64,000 nucleotides of DNA from Gammaproteobacteria bacterium (GCA_019748175.1 JAIEPX010000008.1:434001-498000); one strand, 5' to 3'; counted from the stretch's first letter, positions 53,303-63,200 are shown. Program-made: numbers and translations. Notes: generated by a model from the letters alone, not told the origin.

Positions 53303-56300
53303 TTAGTTTCGATTTCCCATCTTAAAAATATCGCAGACTTCTTTATTAGTGAGTGCCAAACTTAGCTTATCTTTAGGAGCTAAAAAACCAAAAATTCGGA
53401 GGCCAATTTGGTAAAATTCTGTATTTTCAGCACCTGGTTTAAAAAATTGTGAAAAGAAAAATGGTAACTTCAATAGTCTAGCGTAGAGCCGGATGCGGGC
53501 ATCTTTAGAATCATCCTCTAATTTTGATTGCATAATCAAATAAGATCTGCTGCTTGATTTGTCAACATATGAAGTTACATAATCTGCCAATTCTGTTAAA
53601 AGCAATTCACTGCTAGGACTATTTAATTGGGCTACATAACTGCAAGTCATAAATTGGTTAAGCATTAATGGAAGGAATTCATTCTCGATCATTTGAAGCT
53701 CGCTTAGGTTATGTTCAACCTGATAATATTGTGTCAGCATCTCGAGAGGGATTTTATTTCCTGTCTTAGCTTGTTCTTTAGCGTACAGTTTTCCCTGTTT
53801 GATCAAGCAGAGAGAATACAATCGCTTCAATTCAAGTCCTGCAATGGCCTTCATAATATCTTGTAATTCAAAATATTGCGCCATTTCATCAGCATCCTTT
53901 TGATAGTTATTATAATCGCTTCGGAGTAATTTATATCTCTTCAACATTTCGCTCAAATTATCCATAGTGATACAAGAAAAATTCATCATTTGACAGTCTA
54001 TTGTTTGCACACGCCCGTGATAATGATATGGTAACAATTTCTCTAAGCCCTCAATAGTACAAACTAATTCTTTTGGAACTTGTCTTTGTCCTCTACAAAT
54101 ATATTCAACTTTTTGAAGGCATTTATGAATGATATAAGAATTCAATAACGCCTGTGGCTTATTAGCAGATAGTTTTCTCTCAGTTGCTTCAGCCATCACT
54201 TCCTGAGCAAAAGAGTCTTTTACTAATTTTTCTCTAAGATCAGTTTCCTTAAGAAAATATTCTGTTTTATGATATAAGAGCTCCTGAAAAGTATTTTCAA
54301 ATGGATCTAGAAAACGTGAGATGAAGTCTGCATGAACCAATTCAGAGACATTGTTGGATGACTCATTCGCAAGTATTGAAATAATACTAGAGCTTTTTAG
54401 TTCCTGAATTAGCATTATAAGAGTATTGTATGCTTTGAACAGCTTAGGATATCTCGTCATGTATTTTCCAAAGAAAGCTCCATCCTTACTCCATTTTGAT
54501 GTTGCTCTTTCTGAAAGTTCTCTTAGTTTAGTATCCTTAAAGTGATTAGGGTATCTGCTATCAGTTTTTAAGACATACCTAAAGTGAAAACGTGTCATTT
54601 GATTATTTTCTTGAAGTATCATTCGATAATTTGCCATATAATAGGCATCAATGTCCTGGAGAAGTTTCATTTCATTCTCAACCATTATCATTAATACCTT
54701 TATATGTGGCTCACAGCTCTTTCTTAGGTTTTTATAGCTATTTACTAAGATTTTCTTAAACGCTTCAGCCTTGCGCCTAATAAAAAATTTGATATCAGGA
54801 TCACGAAAGGCAGCTTCACGCTCATCTCTCAATCTACTCATGTACGCATCATCGCCTTTTAGTGCCATTGCATCAATTTGTTTAAGCTCACTGCGGTTAT
54901 AATCTTTTTTAGTGCTATCAATTTTCTGAGGCTTACCCATTATGGTCATCTCAAGTACACCATCATTAATAAGAGCAGTGCGCTTACTTTCGATCGCTAT
55001 AAATTCATTAATGGATTCAGAGCCACGAATGATCTCCTCTACTTGCTCTGGGAACATTGTTTCTGATAAATATGACCGTAAAGTCGCAAGGGTCTCAACT
55101 TTTACTATACAATCAAAATATTGAGATAGTTTCCACTCAAGCTCAGCCAGATCTTGCATGTTAAGCTGAGTTTTTATTGGTTCAACTATGATATTTAAAG
55201 CTCTTTGAATACCGTTAATATTTCCCACTAACGAACCCCATATCCTTACCTGAGGGCTAAATCCTAAAGCAATTGCAAAGTTTTTGATAATAGCGTGGCT
55301 TTCAATAACTTGTTGTGGGTAGATGACATTGTTTTTCCATTTATTTGCGTGGTATCTTTGCCATATATTAGCTTTAAGAAATTGCCCTTGCTTGCGCAAT
55401 TCTGTAGGTGAAAGCGTCGTCCAACGGACATAGAACCACTTTATCCTTTCAATACTGATTGCATAAGGGCGATGAGCAAGCTCACTTCGAAATAATGTAA
55501 ATAGCGCTAATTGCTGGCCAGATATGTTTTCAAATGGATTTGAGATAATCTCATTGCAATCCTTGTGCTCCATCAGAATTTCACCTAAATCAATTAGCAA
55601 CTTTCTAGCTGCAAAAGAATAAGGTGAGTTCTCATTGAAAAGGTTATTTAATTTTGTATAGTCTGGTGGATTGCCTATTGAGGATATAGCTATATTTCCT
55701 AATGCATCTATCATCTCTAATAAATATCCAATAATCTCTAAGCTTGAAGGATTAGATTTTTGATATCGAAATTTTCGATGAATCGAAACGGGTGCAAGTA
55801 TCGAAAATCCAGGAGTACCAATAGCAGTTCTAATATTTTCGAATGTAAGTTTATTTTCAGACAGTCTATGCTGAAGATCATCTTTGCTATCCAAGGCTTT
55901 TGTATGCGTAATGAGATCTAATAATTCAGCTTGTTTTAGGGTTAAATTAAGTAGCCACTTCGCATTACCAATTAATATCCTTTTTCGCTCAAGGTAGGTA
56001 AGACTTGTGAGATTAGATAATTTTTCAACTAAAGCATGGGCTGAGATTGCCTCTCCGATCTGAGCTGTGCGGACCTTTAGAGCGGCTTCAATGTTTTCTA
56101 TAGCTATTTTTAAATCACCTAATGATGTTATATCAATATCATTTTCTTTGCATAGCCTTTCAAAATCGACCTCGGATACTATCATAGTATCTTCGACTAA
56201 ATACTTTTTTAATTCATCTATATTTGCTTTTTTTTCATATTGTGCAAGACGATTTACAATAACCATTAAACCCTTATACGATTTTGAGAATTGATCTTTA

Positions 56301-58216
56301 GCAGTAATTTTTTTCTCAAGCGCCACTAGTTTCTTTCTCTCAAGAGACTTTGCATTTTCTACTGAACTTGATAATTCTCCAATCTCTTGAATCATCAATT
56401 CATGACAGTGACTACGTTTGAAAATGATAAATAAATTCTTTTTTATTTCTAATATAACACGTCCAATTTTTTGAGAAAAACTACCGGATTTCTCCTGATC
56501 GATGTGACTTGAAAAAGAATGATAAAGTTGAACATCAACGCCTAGAATCTTTAAAATTTCAATAATTTGCAAACCTTCTTTTTTTAAAAAAACAAAATCC
56601 TCTTTTTGCTTGACTGAGAGCATTTCATTAATAATTGATTCTTGCTGATCTATTGTAAATGATTTAGGGTCATCTGCTAATTCTTTCAAGAAATCTATGG
56701 CGGTTTCGTCATTTTTATTATCTTTTTTTCCAGAGAGAGTGTTACAAATCGATTTCATAGCCTTGTGTAGAAGAAGCATCCCCGCTGGATTGCTGATGAT
56801 CCTTTTTACAAAAGAAGCATGAACCAATTTATCTCTAAGGTCAGGAAAAATGGGTAGCTTATCACAAGCAGTTTCAGCAATTGCTTTATCCGAAAGTCTT
56901 TTAACTATTTCACCAAATATTTGAATAAAGTTAAATATACCTATACAATTAAACTCATTATCTATTGAGAATTGGATCTTCATATATTTCTTTGCGAACA
57001 TGCGCAACTGTGCTCTATGAAACGCGTCTTGTTCATCGATGATAAACTTTATATCAAATAAATCTTCTTTCAGGCTGTCAACTATGATTTTATTATTTTC
57101 TATCTTTTTATCAGCCTTATCAACATTAATAGAAAATAGATTTATTGCAACACATATTGTGTTTAACTCAGAAATATCAAACTTATTTTGTATGATCAAT
57201 CGACTTAAAGACTCAAGGCGGTGCCATATTTTCTCTGAAACAGCTTCTTTTAGCCAACCATATTTACTGCTCCAACTAATTTCATGGCTAGCCCAACAAA
57301 TTAATTGTAATTGATATAGTATTTTATTCACATCTTTGTGAGTATTAATAATTTGTTCAATCTCGTTTGAAGCACGAATAATAGCTTGAACTGGTACATT
57401 TTCAAAATTGATTCTATCAATTGGCTTATAATGAACGTTTTCATTTTTATAATATTGAACTACATCCGCTTCAGGAAGATAGACATCCCAATGAATTGCG
57501 TAATTATTCTCCAATTCAATACTAATAATATCACTGGGAACTAACTGATAAACACCATTATTTCGATGAACTCTAAGACCGACGCCAATATTCTTAGTTA
57601 GAAGCCCTAACTCAATGTCTCCAAGCATTTCAGTATCTTGCCTAATATGATTGACAAAAAATGTAAACCCATTTGCGTACCACCAATCGCTAATTTGGTC
57701 GAATTTCGAATCGGCAAAGGCTTTAACATTTTCTTCAGTCTGATTAGTCTTATGATCCTGGAATTCGCTCAATAATTGAAGAAAGTATTCTTGAAATCCA
57801 TCAATACGAATAAAAATATCATCTCCTTCAAACCCTGTTTCTAATAAGGAGAATCCAAACATTTTCAAGCAGAACTCTCTAAATGCTCCGTGTAATATAG
57901 GTAGCATGTCTGATTGACATACAATATCGGTTTCCAATAATGTTGCCGCTCTAGCTCGAAAAAAAGGAGCTAAGATCTTCTGTTGTATGAAAGACCCAGC
58001 ATACCTTACTAAGAAATGTTTAAATTTCTCAATGGCACTATTGATAGTTGCATCTACATCATATTCTGGGTGCTGAGTAAAAAAATCAGTCAGTAAACTT
58101 GTCAGTAAATCTTCATCAAGTTTATTAGCCTTAAAAAGACTAATAAAACTGAGAGCAAATGCGTTAACCGAACAATTACCATCTGGAATGGCCTGAAATA
58201 ATACTGATTTTTTCAT
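53303..58216 (-). CDS. Giant protein with N-terminal OTU-like cysteine protease and C-terminal F-box-like motif
   Basis: This is a 1637-aa protein. The N-terminus IPDGNCSVNAFALS (D12, G13, N14, C15) is the OTU catalytic-cysteine motif. Further on, LGDIELGLLTKNIGVGLRVH is the conserved central OTU block, and NNYAIHWDVYLP supplies the catalytic His (H242). The long helical insertion between Cys and His resembles the Legionella OTU deubiquitinases. Residues 300-1580 are long helices with no clear family. The C-terminal FYQIGLRIFGFLAPKDKLSLALTNKEVCDIF fits the F-box pattern that binds Skp1. OTU enzymes cut ubiquitin chains and F-boxes recruit ubiquitin ligases. No signal peptide. The OTU motifs are seen and convincing, the F-box is weaker, and export to a host is inference. 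Confidence 0.78.
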   Translation of the reverse strand: MKKSVLFQAIPDGNCSVNAFALSFISLFKANKLDEDLLTSLLTDFFTQHPEYDVDATINSAIEKFKHFLVRYAGSFIQQKILAPFFRARAATLLETDIVCQSDMLPILHGAFREFCLKMFGFSLLETGFEGDDIFIRIDGFQEYFLQLLSEFQDHKTNQTEENVKAFADSKFDQISDWWYANGFTFFVNHIRQDTEMLGDIELGLLTKNIGVGLRVHRNNGVYQLVPSDIISIELENNYAIHWDVYLPEADVVQYYKNENVHYKPIDRINFENVPVQAIIRASNEIEQIINTHKDVNKILYQLQLICWASHEISWSSKYGWLKEAVSEKIWHRLESLSRLIIQNKFDISELNTICVAINLFSINVDKADKKIENNKIIVDSLKEDLFDIKFIIDEQDAFHRAQLRMFAKKYMKIQFSIDNEFNCIGIFNFIQIFGEIVKRLSDKAIAETACDKLPIFPDLRDKLVHASFVKRIISNPAGMLLLHKAMKSICNTLSGKKDNKNDETAIDFLKELADDPKSFTIDQQESIINEMLSVKQKEDFVFLKKEGLQIIEILKILGVDVQLYHSFSSHIDQEKSGSFSQKIGRVILEIKKNLFIIFKRSHCHELMIQEIGELSSSVENAKSLERKKLVALEKKITAKDQFSKSYKGLMVIVNRLAQYEKKANIDELKKYLVEDTMIVSEVDFERLCKENDIDITSLGDLKIAIENIEAALKVRTAQIGEAISAHALVEKLSNLTSLTYLERKRILIGNAKWLLNLTLKQAELLDLITHTKALDSKDDLQHRLSENKLTFENIRTAIGTPGFSILAPVSIHRKFRYQKSNPSSLEIIGYLLEMIDALGNIAISSIGNPPDYTKLNNLFNENSPYSFAARKLLIDLGEILMEHKDCNEIISNPFENISGQQLALFTLFRSELAHRPYAISIERIKWFYVRWTTLSPTELRKQGQFLKANIWQRYHANKWKNNVIYPQQVIESHAIIKNFAIALGFSPQVRIWGSLVGNINGIQRALNIIVEPIKTQLNMQDLAELEWKLSQYFDCIVKVETLATLRSYLSETMFPEQVEEIIRGSESINEFIAIESKRTALINDGVLEMTIMGKPQKIDSTKKDYNRSELKQIDAMALKGDDAYMSRLRDEREAAFRDPDIKFFIRRKAEAFKKILVNSYKNLRKSCEPHIKVLMIMVENEMKLLQDIDAYYMANYRMILQENNQMTRFHFRYVLKTDSRYPNHFKDTKLRELSERATSKWSKDGAFFGKYMTRYPKLFKAYNTLIMLIQELKSSSIISILANESSNNVSELVHADFISRFLDPFENTFQELLYHKTEYFLKETDLREKLVKDSFAQEVMAEATERKLSANKPQALLNSYIIHKCLQKVEYICRGQRQVPKELVCTIEGLEKLLPYHYHGRVQTIDCQMMNFSCITMDNLSEMLKRYKLLRSDYNNYQKDADEMAQYFELQDIMKAIAGLELKRLYSLCLIKQGKLYAKEQAKTGNKIPLEMLTQYYQVEHNLSELQMIENEFLPLMLNQFMTCSYVAQLNSPSSELLLTELADYVTSYVDKSSSRSYLIMQSKLEDDSKDARIRLYARLLKLPFFFSQFFKPGAENTEFYQIGLRIFGFLAPKDKLSLALTNKEVCDIFKMGNRN

Positions 58217-58527
58217 TACTGTAGTCCTTTTAGAAATATATTATTTTGGCAAGAAACTTAATAAATAAATTGAAAAAGCTGTTTGGTCAACTTGTGTAAG
58301 CTGCTAATTTACTATGTTAATAAGTCGAATATATAATCATATAACCAGTTTGAAAAGTCAAGATAAGATGCTAGTCAATATCGAACCTCCGCTTATTGGC
58401 TATTGAATGATTGTTAGACATATAGAATAGGGCTATCTGGAGTTGATATTGAAAGAAGTAGCTATCCATCATAATCTTTTGCATAATAATCCCTTGCGCT
58501 GAAGCATCTGATAAGATGCTATAAATT
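58217..58527. other. AT-rich intergenic region
   Basis: This 311-bp stretch lies upstream of the OTU-like gene and downstream of the SIR2-like gene, both on the minus strand. I see no open frame, RNA gene or clear palindrome. The promoter of the OTU-like gene is presumably in it. Confidence 0.5.
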
Positions 58528-59760
58528 TCATTCGCTAAATATTTTCGATAAGCAACTTATTGAAAAGCCATCATAGACGAAGTCGATATTTTTGTTATTT
58601 AGAAAAGAGTAATTATTTTTGATCGATTTTTTATCACTATCGGTTTCTGCGTAATTAATAACAAGAATATTACTTTTAGCTTTATACATTCCAAAATACT
58701 TTGTTTTGATGCCATAGATCCATTGTCTGATGTAACGATCATAATCTGGTAACCCACATCCGATTATGATGATTTTTGATATATCACGCCCATAAAAATA
58801 AGCGCCATGAAACAAATCTTTAATAGGATTTGAATATAGTAATTTCGAATGAGCTGGCGATAAAATAACTGGATGCATCAGCGCATTTGGAAGTTTGTTG
58901 TTTTGTCGCTCGAAAGGGGTATTAAATGCTTTAACATATCTATCCAAGTCATCCATTGATATAGAATATATATCTTGTAGTCTCGTCTCTCTATCAGGCT
59001 TAAATCCATAGGGTATTAATGGAGTCAATTCGTTAGGCTTATCATGCTGATTATTAAATACAAAATCTGAAGGCAGCCTGGAAATGGCGCTGAGGCTTAG
59101 ACGGTAATTTCCGTCTTTTTCAAGCAACTGACTATATTCATTATAGTCAAACCAATTTATTGATCCATGAACTTTTAGTAACATAGTGCTTTTTGGGGGC
59201 TTCATGTTTATCTCGTATTTTCCCAGATATTCTGAGGGAAATAGATGGTATTGCTTCTTAAATTTTTTGAACAATGATTCAAGTATGGTGTCATAGTTCA
59301 GTGAAATGATAATGTCATTTTCATTCAATTCAGAGACAAATTGATTATATAAGTCACTTTCCTTTATCTCTTTTTGCTTCTCACTTAAACATTTCGCAAT
59401 TAGAAATCGTATGATATCTTGATTATTGCCACGACTATCGCCAAGTTCGCCAAAAAAGTTTAAGAAATTCTCATAATCTATAAATTCAATAAAATCCTCG
59501 ATATTTATATCGGCTATCTTGATCTGTCGGTATTTTATATAGTTGTCTAGATGTGCATTGAAGAGACCTTTGTACTCATCAAAAATTGTCTCTTTTTCGC
59601 TATTAACGATGTTAATAATTTGATTTAATAATTCTTTGCCTAAAGGTAGTCCAGCAGGGTTTGAGAATCCTGCTCCTAATATGAATAATTTTCTTGGCTC
59701 TTCACTATGCACTATGCATAACCCCGTTTTCCATTCTTTGATGTCATAATGATAATTCAC
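58528..59760 (-). CDS. SIR2-like domain protein (putative NADase, defence-like)
   Basis: This is a 410-aa protein. The N-terminal part of the SIR2 Rossmann fold is clear: KLFILGAGFSNPAGLPLG (GAG at 29-31), IISLNYDTILE (N155, D157), LLKVHGSINW (H198, the catalytic-His context), and KIIIIGCGLPDYDRYIRQWI near the C-terminus. These are the marks of the SIR2-like family that degrades NAD+ in several anti-phage systems rather than of protein deacetylases, which carry a Cys4 zinc site not seen here. No partner gene of a known system is adjacent. Family is fairly sure, defence role is inference. Confidence 0.8.
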   Translation of the reverse strand: MNYHYDIKEWKTGLCIVHSEEPRKLFILGAGFSNPAGLPLGKELLNQIINIVNSEKETIFDEYKGLFNAHLDNYIKYRQIKIADINIEDFIEFIDYENFLNFFGELGDSRGNNQDIIRFLIAKCLSEKQKEIKESDLYNQFVSELNENDIIISLNYDTILESLFKKFKKQYHLFPSEYLGKYEINMKPPKSTMLLKVHGSINWFDYNEYSQLLEKDGNYRLSLSAISRLPSDFVFNNQHDKPNELTPLIPYGFKPDRETRLQDIYSISMDDLDRYVKAFNTPFERQNNKLPNALMHPVILSPAHSKLLYSNPIKDLFHGAYFYGRDISKIIIIGCGLPDYDRYIRQWIYGIKTKYFGMYKAKSNILVINYAETDSDKKSIKNNYSFLNNKNIDFVYDGFSISCLSKIFSE

Positions 59761-59838
59761 CTCTGTGACTGATTAAGTATAGAACAATGTTAGATAGGTC
59801 GCTAAGAAGAGCTGGGTAAAAGAAGTAACGGAAAGAGC

Positions 59839-59853
59839 GAAAGGTGTCAGATC
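59839..59853 (+). repeat. GAAAGGTGTCAGATC repeat, second copy
   Basis: This is identical over 15 bp to 26782-26796, which lies upstream of the RAYT relic. It sits in the fabH leader, 65 bp before the start codon, with the same purine-rich sequence on its left. Confidence 0.5.
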
Positions 59854-59919
59854 AGATACCATCTGGTCAATTGGGGCCAGTTTCGGTACAATGGGTCTTT
59901 TGCCTTGTCGGAGTAGAAC

Positions 59920-60891
59920 ATGACCCACGTTAAGATTGTAGCCAGCGGATCAGCATTGCCTAAGAAATTAATAACAAATGCCGATTTAGAGAAAATGGTT
60001 GATACCTCTGATGAGTGGATCGCTCAGCGGACGGGTATTAAGCAGCGATATATCCTTTCAGAAGATGAAAGCTTGCTGGATCTTGCTCATCAAGCGGCAT
60101 TGGCAGCTATCAAACAGGCTAATATCGAGCCCAATGATATTGGTTTATTGGTTGTGGCTACAAATACTCCCCAACAAGTTTTGCCGAGTACCTCAACATT
60201 ATTGCAAGGTCGTTTAGGAATTACGGATTGTATTTCTTATGATATTCAAGCGGCTTGTAGTGGTTTTGTTTACGGGTTAGCAACGGCGTTCTATTTAATG
60301 AAAGGGCGATCAGATTTGCGTTATGCTCTTGTGATTGGTGCCGAAGCATTATCGAAAGTAACAGATTGGAACGATCGCACGACGTGCGTGCTTTTTGGTG
60401 ATGGTGCAGGGGCTGCTGTGCTGAGCATGAGTAATGATCCAGGTATATTAGCGGCGGATTTAGGTTCAGATGGTTGTAGTGCAGAGTATTTAGAAGTGAC
60501 GTGGGGTGTTGGTCAAGGTTATGAAAAAATGACCCCAACAAATCGCTACATTCAGATGAATGGTCGTGAAGTGTATAAAAAATCCATCGCGCATTTTTCA
60601 CATTCTATTCAAAAAGTGATGTCACAAGTTGATATTAGTTTGGATGATGTCGATTGGGTTATTCCTCATCAAGCTAATGTTAGAATTATTGGAGCCGTTG
60701 CAGACAAGCTCGGTATTTCCATGGATAAATTTATTGTCACTGTAGATCAACATGGTAATACTTCTTCTGCGTCTATTCCTTTGGCATTTACTCATGCAGT
60801 GCAGGAAGGAAAAGTCAAAAAAGGGGACACAGTATTATTTGTGGGTTTTGGTGCGGGATTTACGCGCGGCTCTGTTTTATTTGTTTATTAA
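59920..60891 (+). CDS. fabH: 3-oxoacyl-ACP synthase III
   Basis: FabH condenses acetyl-CoA with malonyl-ACP to start fatty acid synthesis. The 323-aa product has the full catalytic triad: C113 in DIQAACSGFVYG, H250 in WVIPHQANVRI and N280 in GNTSSASIPLAF. TSDEWIAQRTGIKQR and GDGAGAAVLS are also typical. The usual plsX-fabH-fabD cluster is absent; this copy stands alone, so it may be a second, specialised FabH. Confidence 0.96.
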   Translation: MTHVKIVASGSALPKKLITNADLEKMVDTSDEWIAQRTGIKQRYILSEDESLLDLAHQAALAAIKQANIEPNDIGLLVVATNTPQQVLPSTSTLLQGRLGITDCISYDIQAACSGFVYGLATAFYLMKGRSDLRYALVIGAEALSKVTDWNDRTTCVLFGDGAGAAVLSMSNDPGILAADLGSDGCSAEYLEVTWGVGQGYEKMTPTNRYIQMNGREVYKKSIAHFSHSIQKVMSQVDISLDDVDWVIPHQANVRIIGAVADKLGISMDKFIVTVDQHGNTSSASIPLAFTHAVQEGKVKKGDTVLFVGFGAGFTRGSVLFVY

Positions 60892-61016
60892 GAGAGACAG
60901 AGAAGAGGATGTGTTGAAAATAATTCAAAATCTGCAAAAGAGAAAATTATCCAGTATCCAGTAGCCAGTATTATGTTAGAGAATTGAAAAACGTTTGTCT
61001 CTATTAGCTATTTAAT

Positions 61017-62156
61017 TTAAATCCAGTATTTCATGTACAGAGCTAGACGTCCGATAAGGCGCTGATATAAAGGCCGTGTGTGCCAATTTTTTAAAGAAAT
61101 TTCGCTGGAATTTTTCAAGTCACGTGTGAATTGTTTGAGCAGTACATTTTTTGAATCAGGTAATTGTAAATTGACATCAACTTCAAGATCGTGCAATAAA
61201 CTTCGGTGATTTAAATTACTCGATCCTACAGAAACCCAGTTGTCGATAATTAATGTTTTAGCGTGAAGAATGTTTGGCAAATATTCAAAGATACGCACAC
61301 CGGCTTTAATTAAATTGTAGTAGAAAGTAGTAGATGCCCAAGGCATCACGAAAACATCCGATTTTCGAGGTAATAGTATTCTGACATCAATTCCTTTTTG
61401 TGCTGCTTCTGTGAGCGTTTTTAATAATACGTTATCAGGCACAAAATAAGCATTGGTGATCCAGATGCGTTCTTTGCAGCGTTTTATTCGTCGAATTAAA
61501 TTTTTGTGTAGAATGCGTCGACGCTGCCATGTGTTGTTTAAACGAATAATCGGATTTTTGTTAAAGTGTCGAAAAATAACTTTCATTCTTTCTCGAATGG
61601 GGATGTGGTTCCAGGCTGCATGAAAGGCTAAACTTAAATCCGATAATTCAGCGTTTTCTAATCGCACGCCAGTATCTCGCCAACCTTGACCGCCATCTTC
61701 TAGTTTTAAATGACATTTGCTGATATTAAAACTGCCGATGTACACAATTCTTTGATCAATAATGCACACTTTTCGGTGATTTCGGGAGTTTATTTTTAAT
61801 AATAAATAAATGACTTTGAGCAGCAAAGGCAGTCGGATGACTGATCGACTCCAATGCCAAATTCGCCAAGGAAAAGGGTGAAATATTCGAGTGTCTATGC
61901 CGGCTCTTTCTAAACGACGCGTTAAACTGCCGCCCCATACGGGTGATCCAGCACCATCGACTAATACACGAATTTTAACTTGATTATTCGCTGCGGTAAT
62001 CATTGCATCTGCAATTTCTTCACCGAGCTTATCATTTTTGAAAATGTACGTTTCTAAATCGATGCTATGTTGAGCAGATTTAATATCTTGTATCAGGCTA
62101 GCGAAAAACTCGCTTCCATCAACGAAAATATTTTCATGATATTCGACTGTTGTCAT
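61017..62156 (-). CDS. Cardiolipin synthase-like phospholipase D family protein (ClsB-type)
   Basis: This 379-aa protein has two HKD motifs: HRKVCIID (H127, K129, D134) and HAKTLIID (H298, K300, D305), each followed by the expected Gly-Ser (GSFN, GSSN). There are no N-terminal membrane segments, unlike ClsA, but a hydrophobic patch near 105-120. This fits ClsB/YbhO-type cardiolipin synthases, which join phosphatidylglycerol molecules or transfer phosphatidyl groups. Its start overlaps the end of the LOG-family gene by four bases, giving a DUF3579-LOG-cls operon. Confidence 0.92.
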   Translation of the reverse strand: MTTVEYHENIFVDGSEFFASLIQDIKSAQHSIDLETYIFKNDKLGEEIADAMITAANNQVKIRVLVDGAGSPVWGGSLTRRLERAGIDTRIFHPFPWRIWHWSRSVIRLPLLLKVIYLLLKINSRNHRKVCIIDQRIVYIGSFNISKCHLKLEDGGQGWRDTGVRLENAELSDLSLAFHAAWNHIPIRERMKVIFRHFNKNPIIRLNNTWQRRRILHKNLIRRIKRCKERIWITNAYFVPDNVLLKTLTEAAQKGIDVRILLPRKSDVFVMPWASTTFYYNLIKAGVRIFEYLPNILHAKTLIIDNWVSVGSSNLNHRSLLHDLEVDVNLQLPDSKNVLLKQFTRDLKNSSEISLKNWHTRPLYQRLIGRLALYMKYWI

Positions 62157-62899
62157 TTCAATTGTATAGGTTTAGAAAGGTTGATAAATTCAATGATTTC
62201 TTCAGGAGAATCCGTTACAGCGATTCGTCGAACATCAGTGATGTCGATGGTACCTAATTTAGCTAACGTATTTTCCATATAGTCGAGCAATGGTTGCCAA
62301 TAAGAGGTGCCGTATAAAATCATAGGCATTGTAGTGATCTTGCGAGTTTGAATTAATGTTACCAGTTCAAAAAACTCATCGAGTGTTCCAAGACCTCCGG
62401 GCATTACGACAAACGCGCGCGAAAATTTTGTCAGCATCACTTTACGTATAAAAAAATAACGAAAGGTAATCCAACGATCTAAGTAAGGATTGGGGTCTTG
62501 TTCTTGGAGGATTTCAATATTACAGCCAATGGTGCGTCCACCTTTTTCTTTGGCGCCACGGTTTGCCGCTTCCATAATGCCGGGTCCGCCACCGGTCATC
62601 ACAGTGAAATGATTTTCAGCTAAAAGCTGTCCAATTCTGCGAGCGGCTTCGTAATATTCATGGCCTTCAGGAAAACGAGCGGAACCAAAAACGGTGACGC
62701 AATTTGTCACATAATGAAATAATAAAAATCCTTTACATGCTTCTAAAAATACACGAAATGCACGCCAAACTTCCTTGGGTAATTTACGATGTCCCCAAAA
62801 AAAAGAGCGTTCCGCTTTTGTGGATCTGTGTTCCCAGCCGAAATCTTTACGCTGTGCGCGTTTTTCGGCTTTTAATTCACTCAGGTCTTTTTTGTCCAT
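62153..62899 (-). CDS. LOG-family (TIGR00730) Rossmann-fold protein
   Basis: This 248-aa protein carries the LOG signatures VFGSARFPEGHEYYEAARRIG, MTGGGPGIMEAANRGA and MPGGLGTLDEFFE (PGGxGTxxE). LOG enzymes hydrolyse cytokinin or nucleoside monophosphates to free base and ribose phosphate. It has a longer N-terminus than plant-type LOGs, as do many proteobacterial members. It lies between DUF3579 and cls, with a one-base gap upstream and a four-base overlap downstream. Confidence 0.93.
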   Translation of the reverse strand: MDKKDLSELKAEKRAQRKDFGWEHRSTKAERSFFWGHRKLPKEVWRAFRVFLEACKGFLLFHYVTNCVTVFGSARFPEGHEYYEAARRIGQLLAENHFTVMTGGGPGIMEAANRGAKEKGGRTIGCNIEILQEQDPNPYLDRWITFRYFFIRKVMLTKFSRAFVVMPGGLGTLDEFFELVTLIQTRKITTMPMILYGTSYWQPLLDYMENTLAKLGTIDITDVRRIAVTDSPEEIIEFINLSKPIQLK

Positions 62900-62900
62900 A

Positions 62901-63200
62901 CTATTTGTTCGACTCAGGTTCGGGTTTACAAATTCGTAATTTATTAGCGATGGCGAAATTCATAATGGATTCATACAGTGCTGGATTAGATTCCTTCAAT
63001 TTTTCATCGAGTAAAACACAATTATTGCCATCTTTCATTACGGGTTTAAGCATTGGAGAATAACGGATGCGATGATTTTGAAATGTCGAGAGTTTACCGC
63101 TCATACGTTCAGCCCAGTTTGTAGGCCGGAACGTTTCGCCGGTTTCTGTAACCCCTTCAATAATAATTTTTTGATCGCTAGTATCTTTAGGATCGCCCAT
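62901..63200 (-). CDS. DUF3579 family protein
   Basis: This is a 99-aa soluble protein. KIIIEGVTETGETFRPTNWAERMSGKLSTF and HRIRYSPMLKPVMKDGNNCVLLDEKLKESNPALYESIMNFA match the DUF3579 family of proteobacteria. Function is unknown. It is the first gene of the LOG/cls operon and is divergent from pssA. Confidence 0.88.
   Translation of the reverse strand: MGDPKDTSDQKIIIEGVTETGETFRPTNWAERMSGKLSTFQNHRIRYSPMLKPVMKDGNNCVLLDEKLKESNPALYESIMNFAIANKLRICKPEPESNK

Noticed and set aside
60221..60601. 126-codon minus-strand frame inside fabH
   Set aside because: It is antisense to a conserved gene without any ribosome site.
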